A stretch of DNA of 5,461 bases from Rhodothermaceae bacterium. Lineage in GTDB: Bacteria > Bacteroidota > Rhodothermia > Rhodothermales > JAHEMB01. Both the position numbers and the translations under genes were made by a program. The notes under the pieces were generated by a model, which saw only the letters and a program-made list of their open reading frames with translations, was not told where the DNA came from and searched no databases. The first letter of the stretch is position 1, and every line of letters starts with the position of its first letter. Shown piece after piece: positions 1 through 5,461 of the stretch. The stretch lies in the NCBI GenBank assembly GCA_024643915.1, contig JAHEMB010000305.1, positions 1 through 5,461 of the forward strand, written 5' to 3'.

Positions 1-1
1 G

Positions 2-601
2 CCGGCGCTGATGGCTTTCTTCTTCGCCTGGGGCAGCCTCGTCGGCGGGGCCAGCGAGTTGATCGGCACCCAGACAGGTTTCCCGTTCGGAGGCTACAGC
101 TACACCCATTGGCTCGGCCCAAAGCTCTTCGGCCACGTCCCGCTCTTCATCCCCTTCTCCTGGTTCGCCATGTCGATCATCTCGCTCGACCTGGCCGGCC
201 GCGCCGTTGAGAGCCGGGTTGGACGCCTGCTGCTGGCGATGGTTTTCATGGTCCTGTGGGACGTATCCCTCGATCCGGCCATGAGTCGCGCGTTTCCCTT
301 CTGGCTGTACGCTACAGATGGCTTCTTCTACGGCATGCCCCTCTCGAACTGGGCCGGCTGGGCGCTCGTCTCCCTCCTCATCATGGCGGGCTACGAATAC
401 ATTGGCGGAGGACTGCGGGCTACCAGTCAATGGGCGCCGCTCATCTACGTGCTCAACTGCGCTTTTCCGCTCTCCTTGAGTCTCCTGTACCAACTTTACG
501 GCGCGTTCTTTATCGGGGTCCTAGCTACTGCGCTTCCCCTCCTGATCATTTCCTGGCGACACCAGCGTCGGCATGCAGATGTGACGATATTGAATGCTTG
601 A
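2..601 (+). CDS. cruF: CruF-type carotenoid 1,2-hydratase (DUF422), 5'-partial
   Basis: Integral membrane protein of the DUF422/CruF family, which adds water across the 1,2 double bond of a linear (psi) carotenoid end, giving a tertiary 1-hydroxyl. Numbering from the Met at base 11, the visible family signatures are ELIGTQTGFPFGGYSYT (16-32), LGPK followed by a VPLFIPFSWF block (35-52), WDVSLDP (83-89) and FFYGMPLSNWAGW (105-117). The conserved Glu, Asp and Asn residues in these blocks are present. Hydrophobic stretches near 2-14, 43-60, 72-86, 114-128, 143-160 and 164-181 indicate several membrane spans. The frame is open to the window edge (Pro-Ala-Leu before that Met), and the Met is only 15 residues before the first conserved Glu, where family members normally have further membrane helices. 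The true start is therefore probably upstream and this is a truncated copy caused by the window edge. It overlaps the next gene by 8 nt. The family call is strong; the exact substrate is inferred. Confidence 0.88.
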   Translation, partial: PALMAFFFAWGSLVGGASELIGTQTGFPFGGYSYTHWLGPKLFGHVPLFIPFSWFAMSIISLDLAGRAVESRVGRLLLAMVFMVLWDVSLDPAMSRAFPFWLYATDGFFYGMPLSNWAGWALVSLLIMAGYEYIGGGLRATSQWAPLIYVLNCAFPLSLSLLYQLYGAFFIGVLATALPLLIISWRHQRRHADVTILNA

Positions 602-1610
602 ATCTTTTGAACGTTATGATCGTTATGAACGATATAACGATTCAGCCCTGCTGCCCATGTTTTCCCAAGGCCCCTCCTTCGCAGCCGATAATCGTCGCAT
701 CTGGCGCGCGTTCCGGCATCATTCCCGCACCTTCTCGCTCACAGCGCGCCTGCTGCCTGAACGGGTGCAAATCCCTATCGCGACGGTCTACCTCTATTGC
801 CGCACGGTAGACAACCTCGCCGACCGCACGGTGCTGGACGTAGGGCCGCAGCGCGCCCTTGAGGCACTCTCCGACGTGCGCAGCAAGCTGTCCAACACGC
901 TTGCCGGGAATCCACCCAGGGAACTCCTCTGGCAGCGACTCCACCTGGTCGATTTCCTGTTCGACCTGCCGAGAGCGCCGCTCTTTGAGTTGATTGAAGG
1001 GGCCGAGTGGGATCTTCAGGGGCGCCCCATCGAGAGCCGGCAGGAGTTGATTGAGTATTCAAACCTCGTGGCCGGGAGCGTGGGTGAAATGATGTTGCCC
1101 TTCCTTCTCGAAGAAGGCCAGGATGCTGAACGGTTGGCTGAACTGGCGCGGATGCTCGGCATTGCCATGCAGCTAACCAATATCGCGCGCGACGTGGGGG
1201 AGGACTGGCGGGTAAACCGCCGCGTCTACATTCCTCGGCGCTGGCTCGACCTCTACCATCTGCGCCCGGAGGACCTGGCTGGCCCGGCCCTGCCGCCTGG
1301 CTACTCCGCTCTGATGGAGGACCTGATGACCACTTCGGAGTCGCTTTATGAGCGCAGCTTTGCCGGTATTGACGCCTTGCCGGGGGCTACCCGCCGAGGT
1401 ATCCGCGCCGCTGCCTGCCTCTACCGCGAAATCATGAACGTCGTCCGGGGTAATGGGTACGATAATCTGAGTCGACGTGCGTTCGTCCCTGGCTGGCGCA
1501 AGCTCGCCCTGTTGCTGAACGACGGTTACGGGCGGCGCAAAGAACGACTGCTGGCAAGGTCCACAGCAGCAGCGCCCCTCCACGTGGCCCTGCAAACGCA
1601 TGAAGGTTGA
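594..1610 (+). CDS. crtB: Phytoene synthase (squalene/phytoene synthase family)
   Basis: Catalyses head-to-head condensation of two geranylgeranyl diphosphates, via prephytoene diphosphate, to phytoene, the first committed step of C40 carotenoid synthesis. The 338-residue product shows the complete trans-isoprenyl synthase signature: HSRTFSLTARLLP (43-55), first Asp-rich motif D73-N-L-A-D77 inside YLYCRTVDNLAD, YSNLVAGSVGEMMLP (155-169), second Asp-rich motif D200-V-G-E-D204 inside QLTNIARDVGED, and YIPRRWL (212-218). All catalytic acidic residues are present, so it should be active. Phytoene rather than squalene synthase is inferred from the carotenoid neighbours. The start at 594 overlaps cruF by 8 nt and gives about 20 extra residues, with an odd repetitive ERYDRYERYN stretch (6-15) that is not part of the fold. 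The in-frame ATG at 657 (Met22, 317 residues) would fit family length about as well. Neither start has a clear ribosome binding site. Confidence 0.93.
   Translation: MLESFERYDRYERYNDSALLPMFSQGPSFAADNRRIWRAFRHHSRTFSLTARLLPERVQIPIATVYLYCRTVDNLADRTVLDVGPQRALEALSDVRSKLSNTLAGNPPRELLWQRLHLVDFLFDLPRAPLFELIEGAEWDLQGRPIESRQELIEYSNLVAGSVGEMMLPFLLEEGQDAERLAELARMLGIAMQLTNIARDVGEDWRVNRRVYIPRRWLDLYHLRPEDLAGPALPPGYSALMEDLMTTSESLYERSFAGIDALPGATRRGIRAAACLYREIMNVVRGNGYDNLSRRAFVPGWRKLALLLNDGYGRRKERLLARSTAAAPLHVALQTHEG
612..639 (+). repeat. Inverted repeat at the 5' end of crtB
   Basis: CGTTAT (612-617) pairs with ATAACG (634-639), and ATCGTT (619-624) pairs with AACGAT (628-633). The loop is ATG (625-627) and G618 is the only bulge, giving a 12-bp stem. 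The same stretch can also be read as tandem nonamers, CGTTATGAT at 612-620 and CGTTATGAA at 621-629. It is AT-rich compared with the surrounding coding DNA. It lies between the two candidate crtB starts (594 and 657). It could be an operator, an mRNA hairpin that tunes crtB translation, or a chance product of repetitive codons. The pairing is seen directly; any role is inference. Confidence 0.5.
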
Positions 1611-2292
1611 CGAGCGGATAAGCCGATGGCTGGTTGATCGCCTGATGCGGCGGGCGTTGCAGCGGGGTTTCCGGCGTGTCTGTTGGGTCGGTGACCTGCC
1701 ATCCCTCGCGCCCGGCGTACCGATCATCCTCTTCGCCAATCATCATTCCTTTTACGACGGCTACCTCATTTGGCTCGTCGTGTCCGATTTGCTGAAACGC
1801 CCGCCGTTGCTCTGGATGGAGGACTGGGATCGCTTCCCGTTTTTCGCAGCGGTGGGTGCGCTACCGTTTCCTCCGAACGACCCAGAGCGGCGTGCGGTCA
1901 CCATACGCCGTACGCTCCACCGGCTACGCGAGGCGCCTGAGACCGTCCTCGTTTATTTCCCCGAAGGCCGCCTGCACTCGCCGGAGGAGGGCCTTGCCAC
2001 CTTCGCGCCGCAGGTTTTCGCCCGCCTCGACCGCTTGTTGCCTGAGAAGCAGTGGTGGCCCGTGGCCCTCCACGTCACCTGGCGCGGTGATGCGCTACCG
2101 ACGGCGTTTCTCACCGCGGGTGAACTTCAACCCTCGGTGGATGGTGAGGAATGGCAACGGCTGGAGACGCTCCTGCGTAGCCTCCACAGCGCGCGTTGCG
2201 AGGACGCCCATCCTCTCCTCGAAGGCCCGCCCGGCCCCGCCAATACCTGGGACTTCTCCTTCCTGACGCGATACTTTAGCCGATATATATGA
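1600..2292 (+). CDS. PlsC-family acyltransferase, candidate carotenoid-glycoside acyltransferase
   Basis: This 230-residue protein has the PlsC/lysophospholipid acyltransferase fold, which transfers a fatty acyl group from acyl-CoA or acyl-ACP to a hydroxyl. Motif I is N47-H48-H49-S-F-Y-D53, the catalytic HX4D pair (H48, D53). Motif II lies near FFAAVGALPF (81-90). Motif III is F120-P-E-G123, which in the family contacts the acceptor. Motif IV is near WWPVAL (152-157). No strong membrane helix is seen, so peripheral membrane attachment is likely. The start at 1600 overlaps crtB by 11 nt and the stop overlaps the next gene by 4 nt (ATGA), so translational coupling is likely. Flanking by crtB and a carotenoid-type glycosyltransferase suggests that it esterifies a carotenoid-bound sugar, as CruD does in green sulfur bacteria, rather than making phosphatidic acid. 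The acyltransferase class is secure; the substrate is an inference from position. Confidence 0.85.
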   Translation: MKVDERISRWLVDRLMRRALQRGFRRVCWVGDLPSLAPGVPIILFANHHSFYDGYLIWLVVSDLLKRPPLLWMEDWDRFPFFAAVGALPFPPNDPERRAVTIRRTLHRLREAPETVLVYFPEGRLHSPEEGLATFAPQVFARLDRLLPEKQWWPVALHVTWRGDALPTAFLTAGELQPSVDGEEWQRLETLLRSLHSARCEDAHPLLEGPPGPANTWDFSFLTRYFSRYI

Positions 2293-2900
2293 TTATCGCC
2301 CTGCTGCTGGCCACTACGCTTTCCTTTGCCGATTCGACGGCGGCCCATTATGCCACACGCAACGTGAACGCGCTTGAGGAAATGCTGGAACGCGCCCCGG
2401 ACCGCGAGGCAAGGCTGCTTTGCCTTTACCGGCTCTTCCCACTCACGGACAATGAGACCCTCTTGGATAACCTCCCAGAAGAACTGGCCAACCCCACAGC
2501 CCGCGAGTTGTCCTTACTTGCCGGCCTCTGGGGTTACCGCGCCGCCAAGGCCCCCCTTTTGCTTACCATCCGCTACGGTGGCCGCTCCGACCGGCTGCTC
2601 GACCGTGCGCGTCGTCTCGACCCGCAGGAACCTTTCCTGCTACTCGTGGATGGCCAGTCCCTCCTCTTTCGTCCAGGCTTCGCAGGAGGGGACCGCCGTG
2701 CGGCACTGCGTGCTTTCGAGCGCCTGAAGCATGTGCTGCCGGCGTATGCCGACGCCGGCATCTCGGCGCTGGAAGCCGAAGTATGGATCTGGTACGCCCT
2801 GGAGAAAATGGGCGTCGATGAGGCGCCGGCCCTCCGCAAGCAATTATTGGCGCGCAACCCGCCCGCGCTCTACCGCGATTTCTTGCAGGACCCGTTGTGA
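2289..2900 (+). CDS. Hypothetical exported/membrane-anchored TPR-like helical protein
   Basis: I do not recognise this 203-residue protein as a named family. Residues 1-14 form a short hydrophobic segment (MIIALLLATTLSFA) that looks like a signal peptide with possible cleavage after A14 or A19, although the usual Lys/Arg at the N-terminus is missing. The rest is a run of amphipathic helices rich in Leu, Ala and Arg, with helix pairs of roughly TPR spacing around 27-50, 71-92, 99-126, 133-150 and 157-175. The stretch GQSLLFRPGFAGGDRRAA (122-139) recalls the F-x-P-x-x-x-GGD turn seen between helices in TPR-like proteins. There is one cysteine (C45) and no catalytic motif. The frame is bounded upstream by TAG at 2277-2279, so ATG 2289 is the first usable start, in a 4-nt overlap with the acyltransferase gene. 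Its position suggests an accessory role in handling or scaffolding the carotenoid glycoside enzymes; this is a guess. Confidence 0.8.
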   Translation: MIIALLLATTLSFADSTAAHYATRNVNALEEMLERAPDREARLLCLYRLFPLTDNETLLDNLPEELANPTARELSLLAGLWGYRAAKAPLLLTIRYGGRSDRLLDRARRLDPQEPFLLLVDGQSLLFRPGFAGGDRRAALRAFERLKHVLPAYADAGISALEAEVWIWYALEKMGVDEAPALRKQLLARNPPALYRDFLQDPL

Positions 2901-2937
2901 GGCTGCCACCGGCCACGAAGTTAGACGCCGAAGCCGC

Positions 2938-3999
2938 ATGATCTTTTTCATCGGCGTGTTGCACGGGATCCTATTTGCGATCCTTTTAAGCAATCTTTTC
3001 TATCTGCGAAGACGGACAGCTAAGGAGGCAATGGCCGCCCTCCCTCGGATCTCCGTGCTGATTCCAGCACGGAACGAGGAAGAAAACCTGAACCGGCTCC
3101 TCCCTTCCCTTTTCAGTCAGGATTATCCTGACTTCGAGGTGATCGTGTACGACGACGCCTCGGAAGACGGCACGGCGCTGGTGCTTGCAGCCTGCCAGGA
3201 TTTCCGGCTATGCGTACTGAAGGGCAATGGCCCGCCGCCCGGTTGGGTCGGTAAGGTGAACGCCCTCTATCAGGCCACGCGCCCAGCTGACGGCGACCTC
3301 TATTTTTTCCTGGACGCCGACACGCAGTTGCTGCACCCGGGCGCGCTCCGCAGCCTTGTGCAACGGTTTCTAGCTATGCCAGAGAACGCCGTGATGACCG
3401 GCCTGCCTCGGTTTCGCGGGGGCGGCCTCCTTCTCGTGAGCCTCGTGCCGGGCGCCATCCTGGGGCAGCTTCCCTGGCTGCTCGTGCGGCGGACGCGGAG
3501 CCCTTCCTTGAGCGCGCTCAACGGCCAATGCTGGATGATCGGGGCGGACGTGTACCATGCTCACGAGCCACACCTGCATGTGAAAAACGAAATCCTGGAA
3601 GACGTGCAGATCGGGCGCTACTTGAAGTCACGCGGGCATTTCCCCACCCTGCTCGACGTCCAGGAGGATCTTGTCGTCTGGATGTACGGCAGCTTCGGAG
3701 AGGCGTGGCGGGGGTTCCGGAAGAATGCCTACCTGCTTTCCGGCGGTCGGCTGCTTCCTTTTCTCGCTTTCCTGGCCCTCTACGTGCTGGCGTTCGTGCT
3801 GGCGCCGATCTTTTCCCTGGTGTTCCTGGCCTCCCTTTATCTGCTGAAGGGCGTCGTGGATCGGCGGACGGGCTTCCCCCTTTGGGTCACAGCCCTAGTT
3901 CCCCTCTCGTACGCCCTCGGTGCTCTTCTCCAGCTCGACTCAGCGGTGAGCCACCTGAGGAGGCGCGTGGCCTGGAAGGGCCGTAACGTGGGTGCCTGA
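2938..3999 (+). CDS. Membrane glycosyltransferase family 2, CruG/CruC-like carotenoid glycosyltransferase
   Basis: A 353-residue GT-A fold inverting glycosyltransferase. The order is an N-terminal membrane helix (2-22), the GT2 catalytic domain with VLIPARNEEENL (40-51), DDASEDGT (72-79), GWVGK (102-106), the metal-binding D126-A-D128 motif, NGQCWMIGADVYH (195-207) and the probable catalytic base in EILEDVQIG (E221/D222), then a W-x2-G-F-R-K-N motif (258-263). Hydrophobic segments follow at about 272-307 and 314-333. The W..GF.KN motif in place of QXXRW, with N- and C-terminal helices, matches the membrane GT2 group containing carotenoid and hopanoid-associated glycosyltransferases (CruG, CruC, HpnB). 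Close linkage to CruF favours glycosylation of a carotenoid hydroxyl from a nucleotide sugar on the cytoplasmic face. ATG 2938 is chosen because the frame further upstream only shadows the preceding gene and offers no start in the 37-nt gap. The sugar and precise symbol are not determinable here. Confidence 0.9.
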   Translation: MIFFIGVLHGILFAILLSNLFYLRRRTAKEAMAALPRISVLIPARNEEENLNRLLPSLFSQDYPDFEVIVYDDASEDGTALVLAACQDFRLCVLKGNGPPPGWVGKVNALYQATRPADGDLYFFLDADTQLLHPGALRSLVQRFLAMPENAVMTGLPRFRGGGLLLVSLVPGAILGQLPWLLVRRTRSPSLSALNGQCWMIGADVYHAHEPHLHVKNEILEDVQIGRYLKSRGHFPTLLDVQEDLVVWMYGSFGEAWRGFRKNAYLLSGGRLLPFLAFLALYVLAFVLAPIFSLVFLASLYLLKGVVDRRTGFPLWVTALVPLSYALGALLQLDSAVSHLRRRVAWKGRNVGA

Positions 4000-4025
4000 G
4001 AGAAGCGGTCCCTGGCTTCGCGCCG

Positions 4026-4056
4026 TGCATTATAACCGAAAAGGTAGATTTATACA
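4026..4056 (+). promoter_or_regulatory. AT-rich patch, candidate promoter for the lapA-like/LD-carboxypeptidase pair
   Basis: The 138-bp gap 4000-4137 is the longest non-coding stretch in the window. Within it, 4026-4056 is sharply AT-richer than its surroundings and contains TATAAC (4031-4036) and TAGATTTA (4045-4052). The second resembles the TAnnTTTG -7 box of Bacteroidota promoters except for its last base. No good -33/-35 partner was found at the expected distance for either box. The position, about 85-110 bp before the next start, suits a promoter. This is a weak call from composition and one partial box. Confidence 0.28.
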
Positions 4057-4064
4057 CCGCGTGG

Positions 4065-4077
4065 CCCTTGTCAAGGG
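4065..4077 (+). repeat. 13-bp palindrome CCCTTG-T-CAAGGG
   Basis: Perfect 6-bp arms CCCTTG (4065-4070) and CAAGGG (4072-4077) flank a single T. A one-base centre is too tight for an RNA hairpin loop without opening inner pairs, so if functional it is more like a dimeric repressor or activator site. It lies 8 bp downstream of the AT-rich candidate promoter patch and 60 bp before the next start codon. It could be a chance palindrome in GC-rich DNA. Confidence 0.3.
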
Positions 4078-4137
4078 GGCGCGCCTTTCGGATCTTGGGC
4101 GATATCCAACGACTTTGCCACCTTCGCCCCCCCTTCC

Positions 4138-4446
4138 ATGCGCGGCACGCTTCTTCTCTCTTTGATCCTGGCCGTGCTCGCGGTCATTTTTGCCCTACAG
4201 AATCCTGAAGAGATGGTAGTGGACCTCTGGTTTATTCGGGTCCGCAGCTCCATCGCGCTCACGCTCATCGTCACCTTTGGCTTTGGCATCCTGGTCGGCA
4301 TCCTGGGCGCCTTGCCGGGCCGTCTGAAGCACCGAAAGCAGATGAAGCAGCTCCAGCGTGAGCGGGACGCGGCCCGGCCCACCACCACCCCGCGCTTCGA
4401 AGACGACTTGCCGCCGCTGCACGACGAACCCGGCGCACGCCTGTAG
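4138..4446 (+). CDS. LapA-domain (DUF1049) inner-membrane protein
   Basis: A 102-residue protein of the LapA/DUF1049 family. In enterobacteria LapA works with LapB (YciM) in controlling lipopolysaccharide assembly; outside them the role is mostly unknown. Two membrane helices are visible, about 4-20 and 38-60, with the family signature FALQNPEEMVVDLWF (18-32) between them. The second helix is Gly-rich (FGFGILVGILGALPG). A basic, coiled-coil-like cytoplasmic segment follows (KHRKQMKQLQRERD, 64-77), then a Pro/Asp-rich tail. Length is typical of the family. The frame upstream of 4138 has no alternative ATG or GTG, and there is no Shine-Dalgarno sequence. No lapB-like gene is adjacent in the window. 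Only 7 nt separate it from the following LD-carboxypeptidase gene, so co-transcription is likely and an envelope-related role is plausible. Confidence 0.82.
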   Translation: MRGTLLLSLILAVLAVIFALQNPEEMVVDLWFIRVRSSIALTLIVTFGFGILVGILGALPGRLKHRKQMKQLQRERDAARPTTTPRFEDDLPPLHDEPGARL

Positions 4447-4453
4447 ACGAAGC

Positions 4454-5392
4454 ATGATCCGTCGTAGACCCGCCCCGCTCCATCCCGGCGCACGCATCGG
4501 CGTGGTGGCGCCCGGCAGCGCGCCCCGTAGCGAGGGAACGTTGCGCGACGGCATCGCCCGGCTCGAAGCCCTCGGTTATGGCGTGCTGACCCATCGCTCC
4601 GACTTCTCCTCCTACGGCTACCTGGGCGGCCCGGACGCAGTCCGGCTCGACGAGTTTAACAGCTTTCTCCGCCGCGACGACGTCTCCGCGCTTTTCTGCG
4701 TGCGCGGTGGCTACGGCGCCCTCCGCCTGCTGCCCGGCCTCGATTATAAGGCGGCCCGCCGCCATCCCAAACTGCTCGTCGGCTACAGCGACGTGACGGC
4801 CCTGCACCTAGCCCTTTACGAACAAGCCGGCTGGGTGGGCCTTTCTGGGCCGATGGTGGCGGTGGAATGGGGCGACGAAGATGCGGCGTCGGAACGGCTT
4901 TTCTGGGATCTGGCGCGTGGCGGCACGCCTGACCCCCTCCTTGGCCCACACGGCGAAACGCTCGAACCCGTTTGCTCCGGAGAAGCCGAAGGCGTTCTGA
5001 TCGGCGGTAACCTGGCCGTGCTGACGAAGCTCGTCGGCACCCCGTACCTGCCTGCGCTCGAAGGCGTCCTCCTCTTTCTCGAGGAAGTCGGAGAGGAACC
5101 GTACCGGGTCGATGGCCTCCTCGCGCAACTCAAGCTCGCCGGTATCCTGGATCGCCTCGGCGGCATCGTTCTCGGCGCCTTCACCGAGGCCGACCCGAAG
5201 CCGGATCGCCCCTCGCTCACCCTCGACGAAGTCTTCGCGCATTACATCAACGACCTGGCCTGCCCTGTAGCACGCGGCCTCGTGTACGGCCATTTCCCCA
5301 CGAAGAACACCCTGCCGGTGGGCGTCCGCGCGCGCCTCGCTGTAGATGACCGGACGGCACGCCTTTCCATTCTGGAGCCGGTCGTGACCTGA
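4454..5392 (+). CDS. LD-carboxypeptidase (peptidase family S66, LdcA-like)
   Basis: Serine peptidase that removes the terminal D-alanine from the L-Lys/meso-DAP-D-Ala bond of murein tetrapeptides during cytoplasmic peptidoglycan recycling. At 312 residues it has the usual family length. Visible motifs are GVVAPGSAP (16-24) at the start of the N-terminal domain, FCVRGGYGALRLLPGLDY (81-98), nucleophile elbow G110-Y-S112-D113 with Ser112 the probable nucleophile, GNLAVL (185-190), FLEEVGEEPYRVD (208-220) with Glu210 the likely triad acid, and G279-H280 with the likely triad His. No signal peptide is present, in keeping with a cytoplasmic enzyme. ATG 4454 is chosen over an upstream in-frame ATG at 4358 because the extra 32 residues would lie inside the lapA-like gene and have no homology character, whereas the S66 fold begins about 15 residues after Met 4454. 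An unusual point is SGPM (131-134) where many relatives have HGPM. Confidence 0.93.
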   Translation: MIRRRPAPLHPGARIGVVAPGSAPRSEGTLRDGIARLEALGYGVLTHRSDFSSYGYLGGPDAVRLDEFNSFLRRDDVSALFCVRGGYGALRLLPGLDYKAARRHPKLLVGYSDVTALHLALYEQAGWVGLSGPMVAVEWGDEDAASERLFWDLARGGTPDPLLGPHGETLEPVCSGEAEGVLIGGNLAVLTKLVGTPYLPALEGVLLFLEEVGEEPYRVDGLLAQLKLAGILDRLGGIVLGAFTEADPKPDRPSLTLDEVFAHYINDLACPVARGLVYGHFPTKNTLPVGVRARLAVDDRTARLSILEPVVT

Positions 5393-5461
5393 ACGCAATC
5401 CTTTAATTTCATCGGATTTCCGTGCTTCTACGCGGCAGCAGCGCTCGCTACGGTGTTAAGT

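Larger units (their letters stand above)
2..3999 (+). other. Carotenoid glycoside ester biosynthesis cluster (probable operon)
   Basis: Five same-strand genes in the order hydratase, phytoene synthase, acyltransferase, unknown TPR-like protein and glycosyltransferase are joined by overlaps of 8, 11 and 4 nt and a single 37-nt gap, with no room for internal terminators. Together they supply phytoene formation, end-group hydration, glycosylation and probably acylation. The desaturase and any cyclase are not in the window. The left end of the cluster is cut by the window edge. No convincing intrinsic terminator with a T-tract follows the last gene. The single-transcript claim is inferred from spacing. 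Confidence 0.7.

Noticed and set aside
2731..2937. N-terminal extension of the glycosyltransferase frame by 69 residues.
   Set aside because: It lies mostly inside the preceding gene, its Arg/Pro/Trp-rich translation is typical of an out-of-frame shadow, and the membrane helix expected at the protein N-terminus begins at Met 2938.
4002..4019. GAAGC...GCTTC inverted repeat after the glycosyltransferase stop, as a terminator.
   Set aside because: The stem is only 5 bp with an 8-nt loop and no following T-tract, so it does not support an intrinsic terminator.
4358..4453. Longer LD-carboxypeptidase starting at ATG 4358.
   Set aside because: The added residues are a shadow of the lapA-like gene's 3' end, and the S66 fold starts after Met 4454.
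4808..5398. Long open frames on the minus strand, here and opposite crtB (for example 1173-1739).
   Set aside because: They lie wholly or almost wholly antisense to strongly supported genes, lack recognisable motifs, and are expected in GC-rich DNA.
5413..5422. CGGA-TT-TCCG inverted repeat after the LD-carboxypeptidase gene.
   Set aside because: Four-bp arms and a two-base loop with no T-tract; expected by chance.
5393..5461. Possible gene ends at the right edge: a minus-strand frame ending in TAG at 5428-5430 (tail LNTVASAAAA) and a plus-strand frame from GTG 5422.
   Set aside because: Only 10-13 codons of either are visible, and both are equally plausible by chance. Nothing else is discernible in these 69 bases.

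Overview
The window holds seven protein-coding genes, all on the + strand, in two groups separated by a 138-bp gap. The base composition is GC-rich. Genes 1-5 (2-3999) form a tightly packed cluster that reads as the carotenoid end-group and glycoside part of a C40 carotenoid pathway: a CruF-type carotenoid 1,2-hydratase (its 5' end lies outside the window), a phytoene synthase (CrtB), a PlsC-fold acyltransferase, a small exported or membrane-anchored helical protein of unknown function, and a membrane family-2 glycosyltransferase of the CruG/CruC type. Genes 1/2, 2/3 and 3/4 overlap by 8, 11 and 4 nt, and gene 5 follows gene 4 after 37 nt, so one transcript is likely.

The inferred pathway is as follows. 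CrtB makes phytoene. Desaturation and any cyclisation are encoded elsewhere, perhaps just upstream. CruF adds water across the terminal 1,2 double bond of a psi end. The glycosyltransferase puts a sugar on a hydroxyl at that end (a 2'-hydroxyl would need another enzyme not seen here). The PlsC-like enzyme could then acylate the sugar, giving a carotenoid glycoside fatty acid ester. Which carotenoid is made cannot be read from this DNA.

The second group (4138-5392) is a 102-residue LapA-domain (DUF1049) inner-membrane protein followed after 7 nt by a family S66 LD-carboxypeptidase, a cytoplasmic enzyme of murein tetrapeptide recycling. It is probably a separate envelope-related unit. The gap before it (4000-4137) has an AT-rich patch that may be a promoter and a 13-bp palindrome.

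The organism is a bacterium. CruF, a CruG-like enzyme and an acyltransferase together, high GC, and no recognisable Shine-Dalgarno sequence before any of the visible starts all suit the Rhodothermus/Salinibacter branch (Rhodothermota/Bacteroidota). This is inference: cyanobacteria and green sulfur bacteria also carry CruF/CruG or CruC/CruD type enzymes. No RNA genes, CRISPR arrays, insertion sequences or phage genes were seen. No gap between genes exceeds 138 bp.
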